From Chromatiaceae bacterium (GTDB lineage Bacteria > Pseudomonadota > Gammaproteobacteria > Chromatiales > Chromatiaceae): 64,000 nucleotides of DNA. The notes below the pieces were generated by a model, which was not told the DNA's origin, did not search any database, and worked only from the letters and a program-made list of their open reading frames with translations. A program made the translations under genes and the position numbers. Below are positions 15,778-23,848 of this stretch, one piece after another; the stretch's first letter is position 1, and every line of letters begins with the position of its first letter. Location: NCBI GenBank assembly GCA_024235255.1, contig JACKMT010000002.1, forward strand, positions 496,001-560,000. Reading direction: 5' to 3'.

Positions 15778-17289
15778 ATGTCACTCGCCGTACTCTACTG
15801 CCGCGCCCGCTGCGGTATCGATGCCCCGCTGGTAACCGTAGAGGTTCATCTTGCCAACGGGTTGCCGGGTCTCTCCATTGTCGGTCTTCCGGAACTGGCC
15901 GTGAGGGAGAGCAAAGACCGGGTCAGAGGCGCACTGCTCAACTCGCGCTTCGAGTTTCCTGCCCGACGCACCACCATCAATCTCGCGCCGGCGGATCTGC
16001 CCAAAGAGGGGGGACGCTTCGATCTGCCCATTGCACTGGGCATCCTGGCGGCTTCCGGACAGATTCCGCAGCAGGCGCTCTGCGCATTTGAATTTATCGG
16101 CGAACTGGCGTTGTCGGGAGAGCTGCGTCCGGTAGCCGGAGCCCTGCCTGTGGCGCTCGCGGCGAAACAGGCCGGACGCGCGCTGGTGCTGCCATCAGCC
16201 AACGCGGCCGAAGCGGCGCTGGTGGAGGGTGTCAGAATACACGCCGCAGGCAGTTTGCTGGAGATCTGCGATCACCTGATCAGCGGGCGTCAAATGCCGG
16301 TCTACCGTTATCAAGCCTCGCCGCAGCCCCTTCACACACCGGCCGATCTCGCCGATGTTCGAGGCCAGGAGAACGCCAAACGCGCCTTGGAAATAGCCGC
16401 TGCGGGGGCGCACAGTATCCTGATGATCGGACCGCCCGGTGCGGGGAAGTCGATGCTCGCCAACAGGCTTCCCGGCCTGCTGCCGTTGATGAGTGACCAG
16501 GAGGCGCTGGAGAGCGCGGCGCTGCTCTCCGTCAGCAGCCGCGGTTTCCGCGCCGCCGATTGGCGGCAACGGCCGTTCCGCAGTCCGCACCATACTGCTT
16601 CCGGGGTTGCGTTGGTGGGCGGTGGCGGCACCCCAAGTCCGGGAGAGATATCGCTGGCCCACAACGGCGTTCTGTTTCTGGACGAGCTGCCGGAGTTCGA
16701 CCGCCGGGTGCTGGAGGTGCTGCGGGAGCCGCTGGAGAGCGGCGAGATCACCATTTCGCGGGCCAGTCGTCAGGCGGAGTTTCCCGCACGTTTCCAACTG
16801 GTTACCGCGATGAATCCCTGTCCCTGCGGTTATCTGGGGGATGACAGACGCAAGCGTTGCCACTGCAGTGCAGATCAGATCCAACGCTATCGAAACCGCC
16901 TCTCCGGACCGCTGCTCGACCGCATCGACATGCATATCGAAGTACCGGCCGTCGTGCCTGCCGAATTGACCGGGGCGATCCCCGCCGGACAGCAAACCAG
17001 TGCTCAGGTCCGGCAAAAAGTCGAGCGCTGCAGGAGCCTGCAGCTGGCGCGGGCAGGCGTGCTTAACAGCCGGCTCAACGGCGACAGGATCGAGGCGTAT
17101 TGCAGCCTGCCGCCGGACGCGGCGCAACTGCTGTCTGTTGCCATGGAGCGGCTGGGGCTCTCCGCCAGAGCCTACCACCGCATCCTCCGTCTGGCGCGAA
17201 CAATAGCCGATCTGGAGCAATCGGATGGCATCGGGATACCCCATTTGAGCGAGGCGATCGGCTACCGCCGGCTCGACCGGCGGCATTGA
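15778..17289 (+). CDS. comM: YifB/ComM-family AAA+ ATPase
   Basis: A 503-residue magnesium-chelatase-like ATPase. The N-terminal domain has GLPGLSIVGLPE and RFEFPARRTTINLAPADLPK; Walker A is GPPGAGKS (about residue 218), Walker B lies in LFLDELPEF, and the C-terminus has the zinc-like CPCGYLGD region and the chelatase-type end. ComM acts as a branch-migration helicase in natural transformation. The ATG 15778 follows AAGGAAGG and matches the conserved N-terminus; the frame is open 13 codons further. It stands alone from other competence genes. Confidence 0.93.
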   Translation: MSLAVLYCRARCGIDAPLVTVEVHLANGLPGLSIVGLPELAVRESKDRVRGALLNSRFEFPARRTTINLAPADLPKEGGRFDLPIALGILAASGQIPQQALCAFEFIGELALSGELRPVAGALPVALAAKQAGRALVLPSANAAEAALVEGVRIHAAGSLLEICDHLISGRQMPVYRYQASPQPLHTPADLADVRGQENAKRALEIAAAGAHSILMIGPPGAGKSMLANRLPGLLPLMSDQEALESAALLSVSSRGFRAADWRQRPFRSPHHTASGVALVGGGGTPSPGEISLAHNGVLFLDELPEFDRRVLEVLREPLESGEITISRASRQAEFPARFQLVTAMNPCPCGYLGDDRRKRCHCSADQIQRYRNRLSGPLLDRIDMHIEVPAVVPAELTGAIPAGQQTSAQVRQKVERCRSLQLARAGVLNSRLNGDRIEAYCSLPPDAAQLLSVAMERLGLSARAYHRILRLARTIADLEQSDGIGIPHLSEAIGYRRLDRRH

Positions 17290-17357
17290 GCAGCGCTGCC
17301 GGTGAGGTTGTTCAATTTCCCGTGCGGGTAAAAAAAACACGTTGCGACAGTTTACGG

Positions 17358-17371
17358 TTGACAATTGTCAA
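17358..17371. promoter_or_regulatory. FNR/ANR-type palindrome upstream of the molybdoenzyme operon
   Basis: TTGACAATTGTCAA is a perfect 14-bp palindrome of the form TTGAC-N4-GTCAA, close to the FNR (TTGAT-N4-ATCAA) and ANR/FixK-type boxes. It is about 405 bp upstream of the molybdopterin subunit and about 70 bp past comM. Control by an FNR/CRP-family regulator, and so by oxygen or redox, is inference. Confidence 0.55.
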
Positions 17372-17487
17372 TGACTTCACATTGACCTTTTAGCTAGTTT
17401 GTTTGCCCATAAAGAGATCCAAATATTCGGATAATTTAAAGTCCTTATTGGGACGCAAACAGAGACCTCAGCTTTAAAAATAAAAAA

Positions 17488-17718
17488 GATGGATGGCTGC
17501 AAGCCCTCCATCGAATAAGGCGGTCGGTTTAGCATCCATTCCGACCGGCAGCCCTTAAGTTTCACCTGAGCGCAGTAGCAGTACCTTAATCAGCAGGCCT
17601 CCTTTGGAAACAGAGGAGAGTTGGGACGCCGCCGTCAAGGGCGCCCGCTGCAGGTATCTATGGCGTAGCAAACAGCAGTATGCCAGTACCCGGCACGACC
17701 CGCTTGCATTTTGGGTCG
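17488..17718 (+). promoter_or_regulatory. Structured 5' leader of the molybdoenzyme operon
   Basis: The 487-bp gap after comM has no gene. Its RNA can form hairpins at 17488-17512 (GATGGA/TCCATC), 17521-17547 (CGGTCGG/CCGACCG), 17598-17619 (CTCC/GGAG), 17661-17685 (TGGCGTA/TATGCCA) and 17696-17718 (CGACCC/GGGTCG). The arm ATGGATG (17489-17495) is also perfectly complementary to loop bases CATCCAT (17533-17539), so an alternative fold or pseudoknot is possible. A cis-acting RNA such as a Moco-type riboswitch is plausible from the downstream gene, but I could not match a known consensus. Confidence 0.4.
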
Positions 17719-17776
17719 CAGCTCTTGCTCGGAACGTTCCAGGAGGTTTTTTATTCCAGAGGAGGAGTAAAAAATC

Positions 17777-20650
17777 ATGGCATGGTCTTTTCCACGACTC
17801 TCCAGACGCTCTTTTCTTAAATCCACCGGCGCCACCGGTGCTGCGCTGGCAATCTCTCCACCGCTTTTATTGAACGGCTGCGCAACGCAACAGGAGGCAG
17901 CGGGCAAGGAGGAGATCAGCTACACCATCTGCAACTTCTGCTCTTCGCTGTGCAACGTCCGGGTTACCAGCAAAACCAACAACGGATCGAAACGCATTGT
18001 CAAACTCGACGGCAATCCCAACTCAACCCTGAACCGCGGCAAGATGTGCGCCCGCGGACAGGCCGGTCTGCGGCAAACCTACGACAGCGACCGCATCAAG
18101 ACACCGCTGATCCGGGTCGAGGGAAGCAAGCGAGGCGAGTACGCCTTTCGCGCTGCAAGCTGGGAAGAGGCGTGGGAATACATCGCCAGGAAATCCAAAA
18201 AAGCCGCTATCCAGCCCTGGGAGTGGACCATGGTGGGGGGCTGGACCTCCTGCGTATTCTATATGAACTGGTCGGTACCGTTCGCGCTGGCCAACGAAGT
18301 GCCGAATATCGTCGCCTCGCCGATGCAGCACTGCGTCACCACCGGCCACCTGGGAACGGATACCGTGACCGGTAATTTCAATATTCACGATGAGATTCTG
18401 CCGGACTATGACAATGCCAAATATATCCTGTTAATTGGCAACAACGCCTCGATCGGCGCCGTCTCCACCAGCCGGATGGTGCGTTTTGCGCAAGGCAAAA
18501 AGAATGGCGCCAAGGTGGTGGCGGTCGACCCCCGCCTGTCCGAGACGGCGGCCAAAGCGGATGAGTGGATCAATATACGTCCGGGTACGGATCTCGATCT
18601 ATGCCTCGCGCTGCTGCAGGTGATGCTGGAGGAACACTATTACGATGTCACCTTCCTCAAGCGCCACACCAATATGCCATTTCTGGTCTACAAAGACGCC
18701 GCCGGCCAGTGGCAGCTGGCCAAAGACAGCGAAGGCCGGCCTATGGTAAAGGACGATGGCGGCAAACAGAAACTGGAAGCGGCGCTGGCAGCCGGTGACC
18801 AACACCTGCCACAGGTTATCGATATCACCGATGCGCCGATACGTATACTGCCGAGCTACACAAACGATAATCGCCAAGACATCAACGGCTTTGCATTTTG
18901 TCCCACACTCGAGGTGCCCCCGGGAACCCGCTCTGAGTACACCGGCGATCACGAGCTGATGACTGTGTTTCAGGCTCAGAGAGAGGAGATAAAAGCAAAT
19001 ACGCCAGAGTGGGCGGCACAGACCACCGGCATACCGGCCGAAACCATTCGCCGCATCGCCCGTGAATTCGGCACCACCCGTCCGGCCATCGTCGACCCCG
19101 GCTGGCATGGCGCACGCTACGGTAGCGTCATGATGCTGCGCCGGGTGCAAGCCATGATGCAGGCGCTCAACGGCGGCATCGACCGCGAGGGCGGCTGGAT
19201 CATGAGCGGCGAATTTCACCACAAAGCGGCGAAACAGTGGCAGGCGAAGCAGACGGGCGTGGGGATGGAGAGCCAACTCGCCAACATGGCCGGGCTGGAT
19301 TTCGCCAACCTGGTGATCGGCGCACTGTCCAAAGGAGAGAACTTCTCGCACGGCCGTCCGGGTTTTACCTGGGCGTACTCTCAGCAGCAGAAGGAGGCAG
19401 GCAAACCCTGGGTCGCTTTGCCGGTCATGGCGGACGAGGGACTGAAAGAGTCGGTCGAAGGCAAGCTCAACTGGAAGGGCGAGCCGTACAAGACGCGCGC
19501 CATGTTCATCAATGCCGCCAATCCGGTTCGGCACTACTATCCCGACACCTACTGGAAGGAGATGATGCAGCACGACAACATGGAGCTGGTGGTGCTGCTC
19601 GACGTACTGCCGTCCGACACCACACCATACGCCGATGTGATACTACCCAACAGTACTTACCTGGAACGCAGCGAACCGACACTCTACGGCAACGGCGTCA
19701 ATCAGGATCTGGCGATAACCACTCGCTACGCTGCCATCGATCCGCTGTACGACTCCTGGGAATCGCCCGATGTGTTGTTGCGGATGACGGAGATCGTCAG
19801 CGGCAACGTTGCCGGCTTTCTGCACTATATGGAGGCGTTGACCGGCCTGCCCGCGGAACCGGTCAAGGCGGCCCTGGCGCAGAAGCAGCAAGCGGGCGTG
19901 CGCAGCCCGTTCAGTGCGGCCTGCCGCGAGGTCGCCTTCGCGGTCAAGGCGAAAGAGCTGGGCGTCACACCGGAACATATCGACCAAGTCCTGCGCGAGA
20001 AAGGCGTCTACCACGAAGAGGATTGGCAGGAGCTGCTGAAGCACGCCGCGATCCCCGAAAAGATGCCGGCAGTCACGCCAAGCGGGCGCATCGAATTTTT
20101 CAGCAACCTGTTCGACAGCCTGCGCGGCATGGGGGTCGAGGGCCCGGCCTTTCACGTACTGGCAACCGCCGTTCCGGTCAGCTGCCGCAAAGATGCGGGG
20201 ATGGAAACGCCGCTGGAACCGGACGAGTTCTACTTCACCTATGGCAAGACGCCGACAGTCTCCTACGGCTCCACCAACAGCAACAATCCGGTACTGAACG
20301 CAATCAATACCTTCAAGTCGGATATCTATCGCGGTGTCTGGATGCACCCGGACAGGGCAGAACAACTGGGCATCAAGAACGGCGACCGGATCAGGCTCAC
20401 CAACACGCTCTCCGGACAGCAGCAGGAAGGGAACGCGCACGTCACCCGGAAAGTACACCGGGATGCGCTGTTCCTGCACTCTTCGTTCGGAGTGGAGAAT
20501 CCGCAATTGACGCGCAGCTTTGAATACGGCGGCGTCGCTACCAACAAGCTGATTCCACATACGGTTGAGCCTGTTGTGGCGGGGTTCAAATCCCAGGAGT
20601 TCACAATAAAAGTCAGCCGGATCAACAACACCAAAGGAGGTGTCGCATGA
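17777..20650 (+). CDS. Tat-exported molybdopterin oxidoreductase, catalytic subunit (Psr/Phs-type)
   Basis: A 957-residue bis-MGD enzyme subunit of the CISM family. It has a twin-arginine signal SRRSFLKS (RR at 10-11) and a possible but poor lipobox before C35. A 4Fe-4S site C52-x2-C55-x3-C59-x31-C91 follows, and C186 in the SPMQHC region is the likely Mo ligand. It is longer than PsrA/PhsA (about 760) because of an insert near residues 295-390. Likely substrates are polysulfide, thiosulfate or another sulfur oxyanion, in either direction; substrate cannot be fixed from sequence. A GAGGAGGAG Shine-Dalgarno precedes the ATG. It heads a five-gene overlapping operon. Confidence 0.88.
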   Translation: MAWSFPRLSRRSFLKSTGATGAALAISPPLLLNGCATQQEAAGKEEISYTICNFCSSLCNVRVTSKTNNGSKRIVKLDGNPNSTLNRGKMCARGQAGLRQTYDSDRIKTPLIRVEGSKRGEYAFRAASWEEAWEYIARKSKKAAIQPWEWTMVGGWTSCVFYMNWSVPFALANEVPNIVASPMQHCVTTGHLGTDTVTGNFNIHDEILPDYDNAKYILLIGNNASIGAVSTSRMVRFAQGKKNGAKVVAVDPRLSETAAKADEWINIRPGTDLDLCLALLQVMLEEHYYDVTFLKRHTNMPFLVYKDAAGQWQLAKDSEGRPMVKDDGGKQKLEAALAAGDQHLPQVIDITDAPIRILPSYTNDNRQDINGFAFCPTLEVPPGTRSEYTGDHELMTVFQAQREEIKANTPEWAAQTTGIPAETIRRIAREFGTTRPAIVDPGWHGARYGSVMMLRRVQAMMQALNGGIDREGGWIMSGEFHHKAAKQWQAKQTGVGMESQLANMAGLDFANLVIGALSKGENFSHGRPGFTWAYSQQQKEAGKPWVALPVMADEGLKESVEGKLNWKGEPYKTRAMFINAANPVRHYYPDTYWKEMMQHDNMELVVLLDVLPSDTTPYADVILPNSTYLERSEPTLYGNGVNQDLAITTRYAAIDPLYDSWESPDVLLRMTEIVSGNVAGFLHYMEALTGLPAEPVKAALAQKQQAGVRSPFSAACREVAFAVKAKELGVTPEHIDQVLREKGVYHEEDWQELLKHAAIPEKMPAVTPSGRIEFFSNLFDSLRGMGVEGPAFHVLATAVPVSCRKDAGMETPLEPDEFYFTYGKTPTVSYGSTNSNNPVLNAINTFKSDIYRGVWMHPDRAEQLGIKNGDRIRLTNTLSGQQQEGNAHVTRKVHRDALFLHSSFGVENPQLTRSFEYGGVATNKLIPHTVEPVVAGFKSQEFTIKVSRINNTKGGVA

Positions 20651-21264
20651 CTCGCTACGCCATGGTCATCGACCTTAACACCTGCGTCGGATGCAACGCT
20701 TGTATGGCAGCCTGCGCGATGGAAAATCAGACCCCGGTATGGAAAAACAAGTGGCGCACCTACGTGCACGACAATGAGATCGGCACGGCAGAGGATATTC
20801 ACCGGCGCTTTTTTCCGCGCCTCTGCAACCACTGCGACAATCCGCCCTGCATGAGCGTCTGCCCGACAGGCGCAACCTATAAGTTGGATAACGGTATCGT
20901 GCAGGTGGATGAGGCGACCTGCATGGGGTGCGGCGCCTGCGCGATGGCCTGCCCCTACGACGCCAGATACGCGGTCACTTATTCCGATGTCAGACAGGGC
21001 CGGGAGTTTTTCGGTGAGGAGGCATATCGCCGCACCCGGCCCAGTATGGACAAATGTAATTTCTGCGCTCAGCGGGTGCTGAACGGGCGGAAACCAGCCT
21101 GCGTGGAGACCTGTGTCGGTTCTGCGCGCCAGTTCGGCGACCTGGACAACCCGGACGACCCGGTGGCAAAAATGGTGGCCAGCGGCACCGCCCGTCCGAT
21201 CATGGCTTATCTGGGCACGCAACCCAATGTCTATTATATCGATGACCTGAAAAGGAGAGGCTGA
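20647..21264 (+). CDS. Four-cluster ferredoxin subunit (PsrB/PhsB-type)
   Basis: A 205-residue iron-sulfur protein that passes electrons between the molybdopterin subunit and the membrane subunit. Four cysteine clusters can be read: CVGCNACMAAC, CNHCDNPPCMSVC, CMGCGACAMAC and CNFC with CVETC. It has no signal peptide, so it would be exported with the Tat subunit as a complex. The start ATG overlaps the preceding stop (ATGA). Confidence 0.93.
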   Translation: MTRYAMVIDLNTCVGCNACMAACAMENQTPVWKNKWRTYVHDNEIGTAEDIHRRFFPRLCNHCDNPPCMSVCPTGATYKLDNGIVQVDEATCMGCGACAMACPYDARYAVTYSDVRQGREFFGEEAYRRTRPSMDKCNFCAQRVLNGRKPACVETCVGSARQFGDLDNPDDPVAKMVASGTARPIMAYLGTQPNVYYIDDLKRRG

Positions 21265-22226
21265 TGGACGTCACGACCGGTTTTTTTACGCAGGACCTCT
21301 GGACCTGGTGGTTGGCAGTTTATCTCTACTTCGGCGGATTGGGTGCGGCCACGCTGACGACGACCTTTCTCACCGATATGTACATGAAGCCGCACAAGGA
21401 GCTGGTGCTCTGGGGGGCCTGGTCGGGCATCGTCATGCTCAGCCTGGGCTCCTCCATGCTGTTCATTCATCTGCTGGACCATATGGCGGTGATCCATGTG
21501 CTCAACCCGCTGGTACTGTTCAACCAGCCCCATGCCTGGATCGCCTGGGGCACCCAGTTTATCGTCTGGATGATGGTCTGGGGGTTTCTCTATTCGCTCC
21601 CCTACATGCTGGAATCGGAGTTTTTTAACAGCATTCCCGTCCTGAAAAATGTCCTCGCCTGGCCGCTGGTCCAGAAGATCGGCGGCACCTGCGGCAGACA
21701 CTGCCGCCTGTGCGGCTGGCTCGCCACCATCAATGGCATCGGCACCGTGGTTTACACTGGTCTGCTGCTGCAGTCGTTCCCGGCAGTGGCGCTTTGGCAC
21801 AACCCGGGCGTCCCGCTGCTGTTCACTGTGTCTGCCTTCTCCACCGCACTGGCGTTCCTGCTGCTGATTTTAAATCTGGCAATCAAAAAGCGTGAGGAGG
21901 ATCGTGCACTACGGGTTTTCTATGAGCGCACGGATCTGATGCTGATTGCCGCCGAGCTGGTGATTCTGTTCTCGTTCTTCTTCTATCTGCAGCGTGGATC
22001 TCAATCCGCCGCGATATCGGCACAGCTGTTATGGAACGACTGGGGTTGGCTGATCGGCTTCATCGGATTCGGCCTGGTGGTGCCCTTCTTCCTGGAACTC
22101 AAGGGCGTGATCAAGGGGTGGAGATCGCCGGCGCCTATTATGCTGGCATCCGTACTGGTGCTGGTCGGCGGCTATCTGCTGCGGCACTACTTCATGTATG
22201 CCGGCGTCTACGCCAGACCTTGGTGA
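21264..22226 (+). CDS. NrfD/PsrC-family membrane subunit
   Basis: A 320-residue polytopic membrane protein with about eight hydrophobic segments, the family pattern for the quinone-reactive anchor subunit. The start TFFT-like region with YLYFGGLGAATL and the HLLDH segment match NrfD proteins. It would link the periplasmic A-B subunits to the quinone pool. The ATG overlaps the ferredoxin stop by one base (TGATG), and its own stop overlaps the next start, so the genes are translationally coupled. Confidence 0.92.
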   Translation: MDVTTGFFTQDLWTWWLAVYLYFGGLGAATLTTTFLTDMYMKPHKELVLWGAWSGIVMLSLGSSMLFIHLLDHMAVIHVLNPLVLFNQPHAWIAWGTQFIVWMMVWGFLYSLPYMLESEFFNSIPVLKNVLAWPLVQKIGGTCGRHCRLCGWLATINGIGTVVYTGLLLQSFPAVALWHNPGVPLLFTVSAFSTALAFLLLILNLAIKKREEDRALRVFYERTDLMLIAAELVILFSFFFYLQRGSQSAAISAQLLWNDWGWLIGFIGFGLVVPFFLELKGVIKGWRSPAPIMLASVLVLVGGYLLRHYFMYAGVYARPW

Positions 22227-22744
22227 TTGCTTCCGCTCAGGTATTGCGGCTTTCGGCATTGCTGTTAGGGTTGCCGGATGAGCACTCGCTGGCAACGCTG
22301 CGGGAGCTGGCGGCGGAACACGACTGGCTGCAAGCAGCTGCAGTCGAGCTGGAGGAGATATCGTTACAGGAGTGGCAGGCGGAGCACACCCGCCTGTTCA
22401 TCAACGGTTACCCAAAAACGCCGTGCGCACCGTTCGAGTCCATCCATCGGCACGGGCGCATGGCGGGACCCGCCTGTGATGAGTTGATACAACTGTACGC
22501 CGAGGCTGGCGTCTCAGCCGTCAGCGACCTCCCCGCCGACTACCTGGGCACCATGCTTGAGTTCGCTGCACTGCTGATCGAACGCGCAACTCCGGATGCA
22601 AAACGACAACTTGAAACACTGTTGACTAAACACCTGACCGGCTGGCTGCCGCAATTCTGCGAGCGGCTCCGGCAGGAAGCCCGGCTCAAACTCTACCGTC
22701 GTCTGGGCGATGGACTGCATAGTTGGATTTCCGCATGCAACTAG
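22223..22744 (+). CDS. TorD/DmsD-family molybdoenzyme chaperone
   Basis: A 173-residue all-helical cytoplasmic protein. The motif CAPFESIHRHGRMAGP matches the TorD-family signature region. Such chaperones bind Tat leaders and hold apo-molybdoenzymes for cofactor insertion; here the client would be the Tat-exported subunit at 17.8 kb. The start is a GTG at 22223 overlapping the NrfD-family stop (GTGA), chosen over an upstream frame that would run deep into the previous gene. Confidence 0.85.
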   Translation: MIASAQVLRLSALLLGLPDEHSLATLRELAAEHDWLQAAAVELEEISLQEWQAEHTRLFINGYPKTPCAPFESIHRHGRMAGPACDELIQLYAEAGVSAVSDLPADYLGTMLEFAALLIERATPDAKRQLETLLTKHLTGWLPQFCERLRQEARLKLYRRLGDGLHSWISACN

Positions 22745-23295
22745 CGGAAAGTTTCTGGCAAACAGTACCCGAAGCGTTGCAAAACGATAGTGCGTTGCTG
22801 ACCACAGTCACGGAAGAGCACCGCCGGATCTACACCAGTTACTTTAAATACGATCTAGCCGTCAATCATGCCCTGCCCATCATGACGCATGCTTTTCGCC
22901 GTCTGGACCAGTGGCGGGTGTTCCTGCTGCTGACACCGTGGATGCTGGCGCGCCTGTTTATTCCGGACCGCGATCCCGGCTTGCCGGTACCGCCGGATTG
23001 GCAGCCGCAAGCCCGCATTGGACGAGATTATCAGGTGATCGGCCCCGTTTTCGATCTTTCACTGTTGATCGGAAAACAGAAGGCACATTTGAACCACTCA
23101 CCTGCGATCGGACACTATCTGCTTCATCCGCTGATTCTCTCGATGCTGAATTTCCAAACCCCGCAGGAGGTCTTCGCGGCATGGAACCAGGTAATCGAAA
23201 CCCGCAACCGAAATCTGCAACAGATGGAGCAGCGCAATCCGCTGCAAGAGGAGATCACCCGCCGCGAATTCTTCAACGGGCTGTTCAACGCGTGA
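22735..23295 (+). CDS. HybE-like chaperone family protein
   Basis: A 186-residue protein with no signal peptide. The segment LLLTPWMLARLFIP and its surroundings resemble HybE, the [NiFe]-hydrogenase-2 assembly chaperone that recognises the Tat leader of the small subunit (VITPWML followed by a hydrophobic run and Pro). The following IGPVFDLSLLIG and HYLLHPL segments also line up with HybE. The ATG 22735 overlaps the TorD-family gene by 10 bases. No hydrogenase genes are present, so it probably serves the molybdoenzyme. Identification is from remembered family patterns; moderate confidence. Confidence 0.62.
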   Translation: MQLAESFWQTVPEALQNDSALLTTVTEEHRRIYTSYFKYDLAVNHALPIMTHAFRRLDQWRVFLLLTPWMLARLFIPDRDPGLPVPPDWQPQARIGRDYQVIGPVFDLSLLIGKQKAHLNHSPAIGHYLLHPLILSMLNFQTPQEVFAAWNQVIETRNRNLQQMEQRNPLQEEITRREFFNGLFNA

Positions 23296-23630
23296 ACCGC
23301 GGCAAAGGGCGGCCTCCCCACCACCTGACGTGCATGTGAAGCATCGCCTCGAAACCTCAAATCTCTACTCAATAAAGAGCGATGCGCTGCCGCTATAACC
23401 CTGGAACGATTCTGGTTTGAGGGGTGCGATGAACGCCATACCGCTCTCCGCACACTCAGCAACTAGTTGATTTCCCTTTACCCATGCCGGACTGCATGGG
23501 GGCGCAACCCTCTTTGAGCGGTCGTTGGTATAGAGGGAGCTTCCGGTTTCATACCATTTTCCCGGTAGATCTGGGAGATAAGTATGTTAATATATAGGTG
23601 CTTTATTATTTACGGTTGTTATTAAATGCT
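23296..23630. other. Gene-free stretch after the molybdoenzyme operon
   Basis: No convincing coding frame. A hairpin with arms CCCATGC/GCATGGG lies near 23483-23502 and the right end is AT-rich (promoter-like TATTATT/TATATA stretches). An open frame on the - strand is basic and low-complexity and was not accepted. Confidence 0.4.
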
Positions 23631-23759
23631 ATGGAATCACTACTCGGATTTTTCGGTGTGATGGGAATGCAGTTCTTGTTAGTGGTGTTCTATATAGGAA
23701 TCCTGCTTTTGGCCAAACATTTGATCGTCTCGCTATTCATGCGCAAGCCGGTCAAATAG
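23631..23759 (+). CDS. Small single-pass membrane protein, hypothetical
   Basis: A 42-residue frame starting MESLLGFFGVMGMQF and ending MRKPVK. It has one hydrophobic segment (about residues 14-36) and a positively charged C-terminus, the pattern of a small inner-membrane protein with its C-terminus inside. No good Shine-Dalgarno is visible, but an AT-rich promoter-like region precedes it. It is not known to me; it could also be chance. Confidence 0.4.
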   Translation: MESLLGFFGVMGMQFLLVVFYIGILLLAKHLIVSLFMRKPVK

Positions 23760-23802
23760 TCGCTTAATCTGTTTTTCCAGAACGATTTTCTTCATCAAAC
23801 AG

Positions 23803-23829
23803 ACAGTGCAAGAGTCCTTCTTGCACTGT
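23803..23829. terminator. Inverted repeat between convergent genes
   Basis: ACAGTGCAAGA (23803-23813) and TCTTGCACTGT (23819-23829) form an 11-bp perfect stem with a 5-base loop. It lies between the small membrane frame (+) and the CNMP protein (-). T tracts are weak on both sides, so termination is likely but not certain. Confidence 0.55.
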
Positions 23830-23848
23830 ACTAAATGCACACAACAGC

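Noticed and set aside
16195..17364. Long open frame of 389 codons antisense to comM
   Set aside because: It lies fully opposite a well-supported gene, has no known domain and uses the mirrored codon pattern of a GC-rich gene.
18599..19573. Long open frame antisense to the molybdopterin subunit
   Set aside because: It is a shadow of the real gene, with no domain and no ribosome-binding site.
17777..22226. Cytoplasmic sulfite dehydrogenase SoeABC
   Set aside because: SoeA has no Tat signal, while this A subunit has a clear twin-arginine leader.
23124..23462. Basic low-complexity frame on the - strand after the molybdoenzyme operon
   Set aside because: It overlaps the end of the HybE-like gene and its composition fits non-coding DNA.
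23296..23560. Possible group II intron or IS remnant
   Set aside because: Small hairpins are present, but no domain V, reverse transcriptase, transposase or terminal inverted repeats can be seen.
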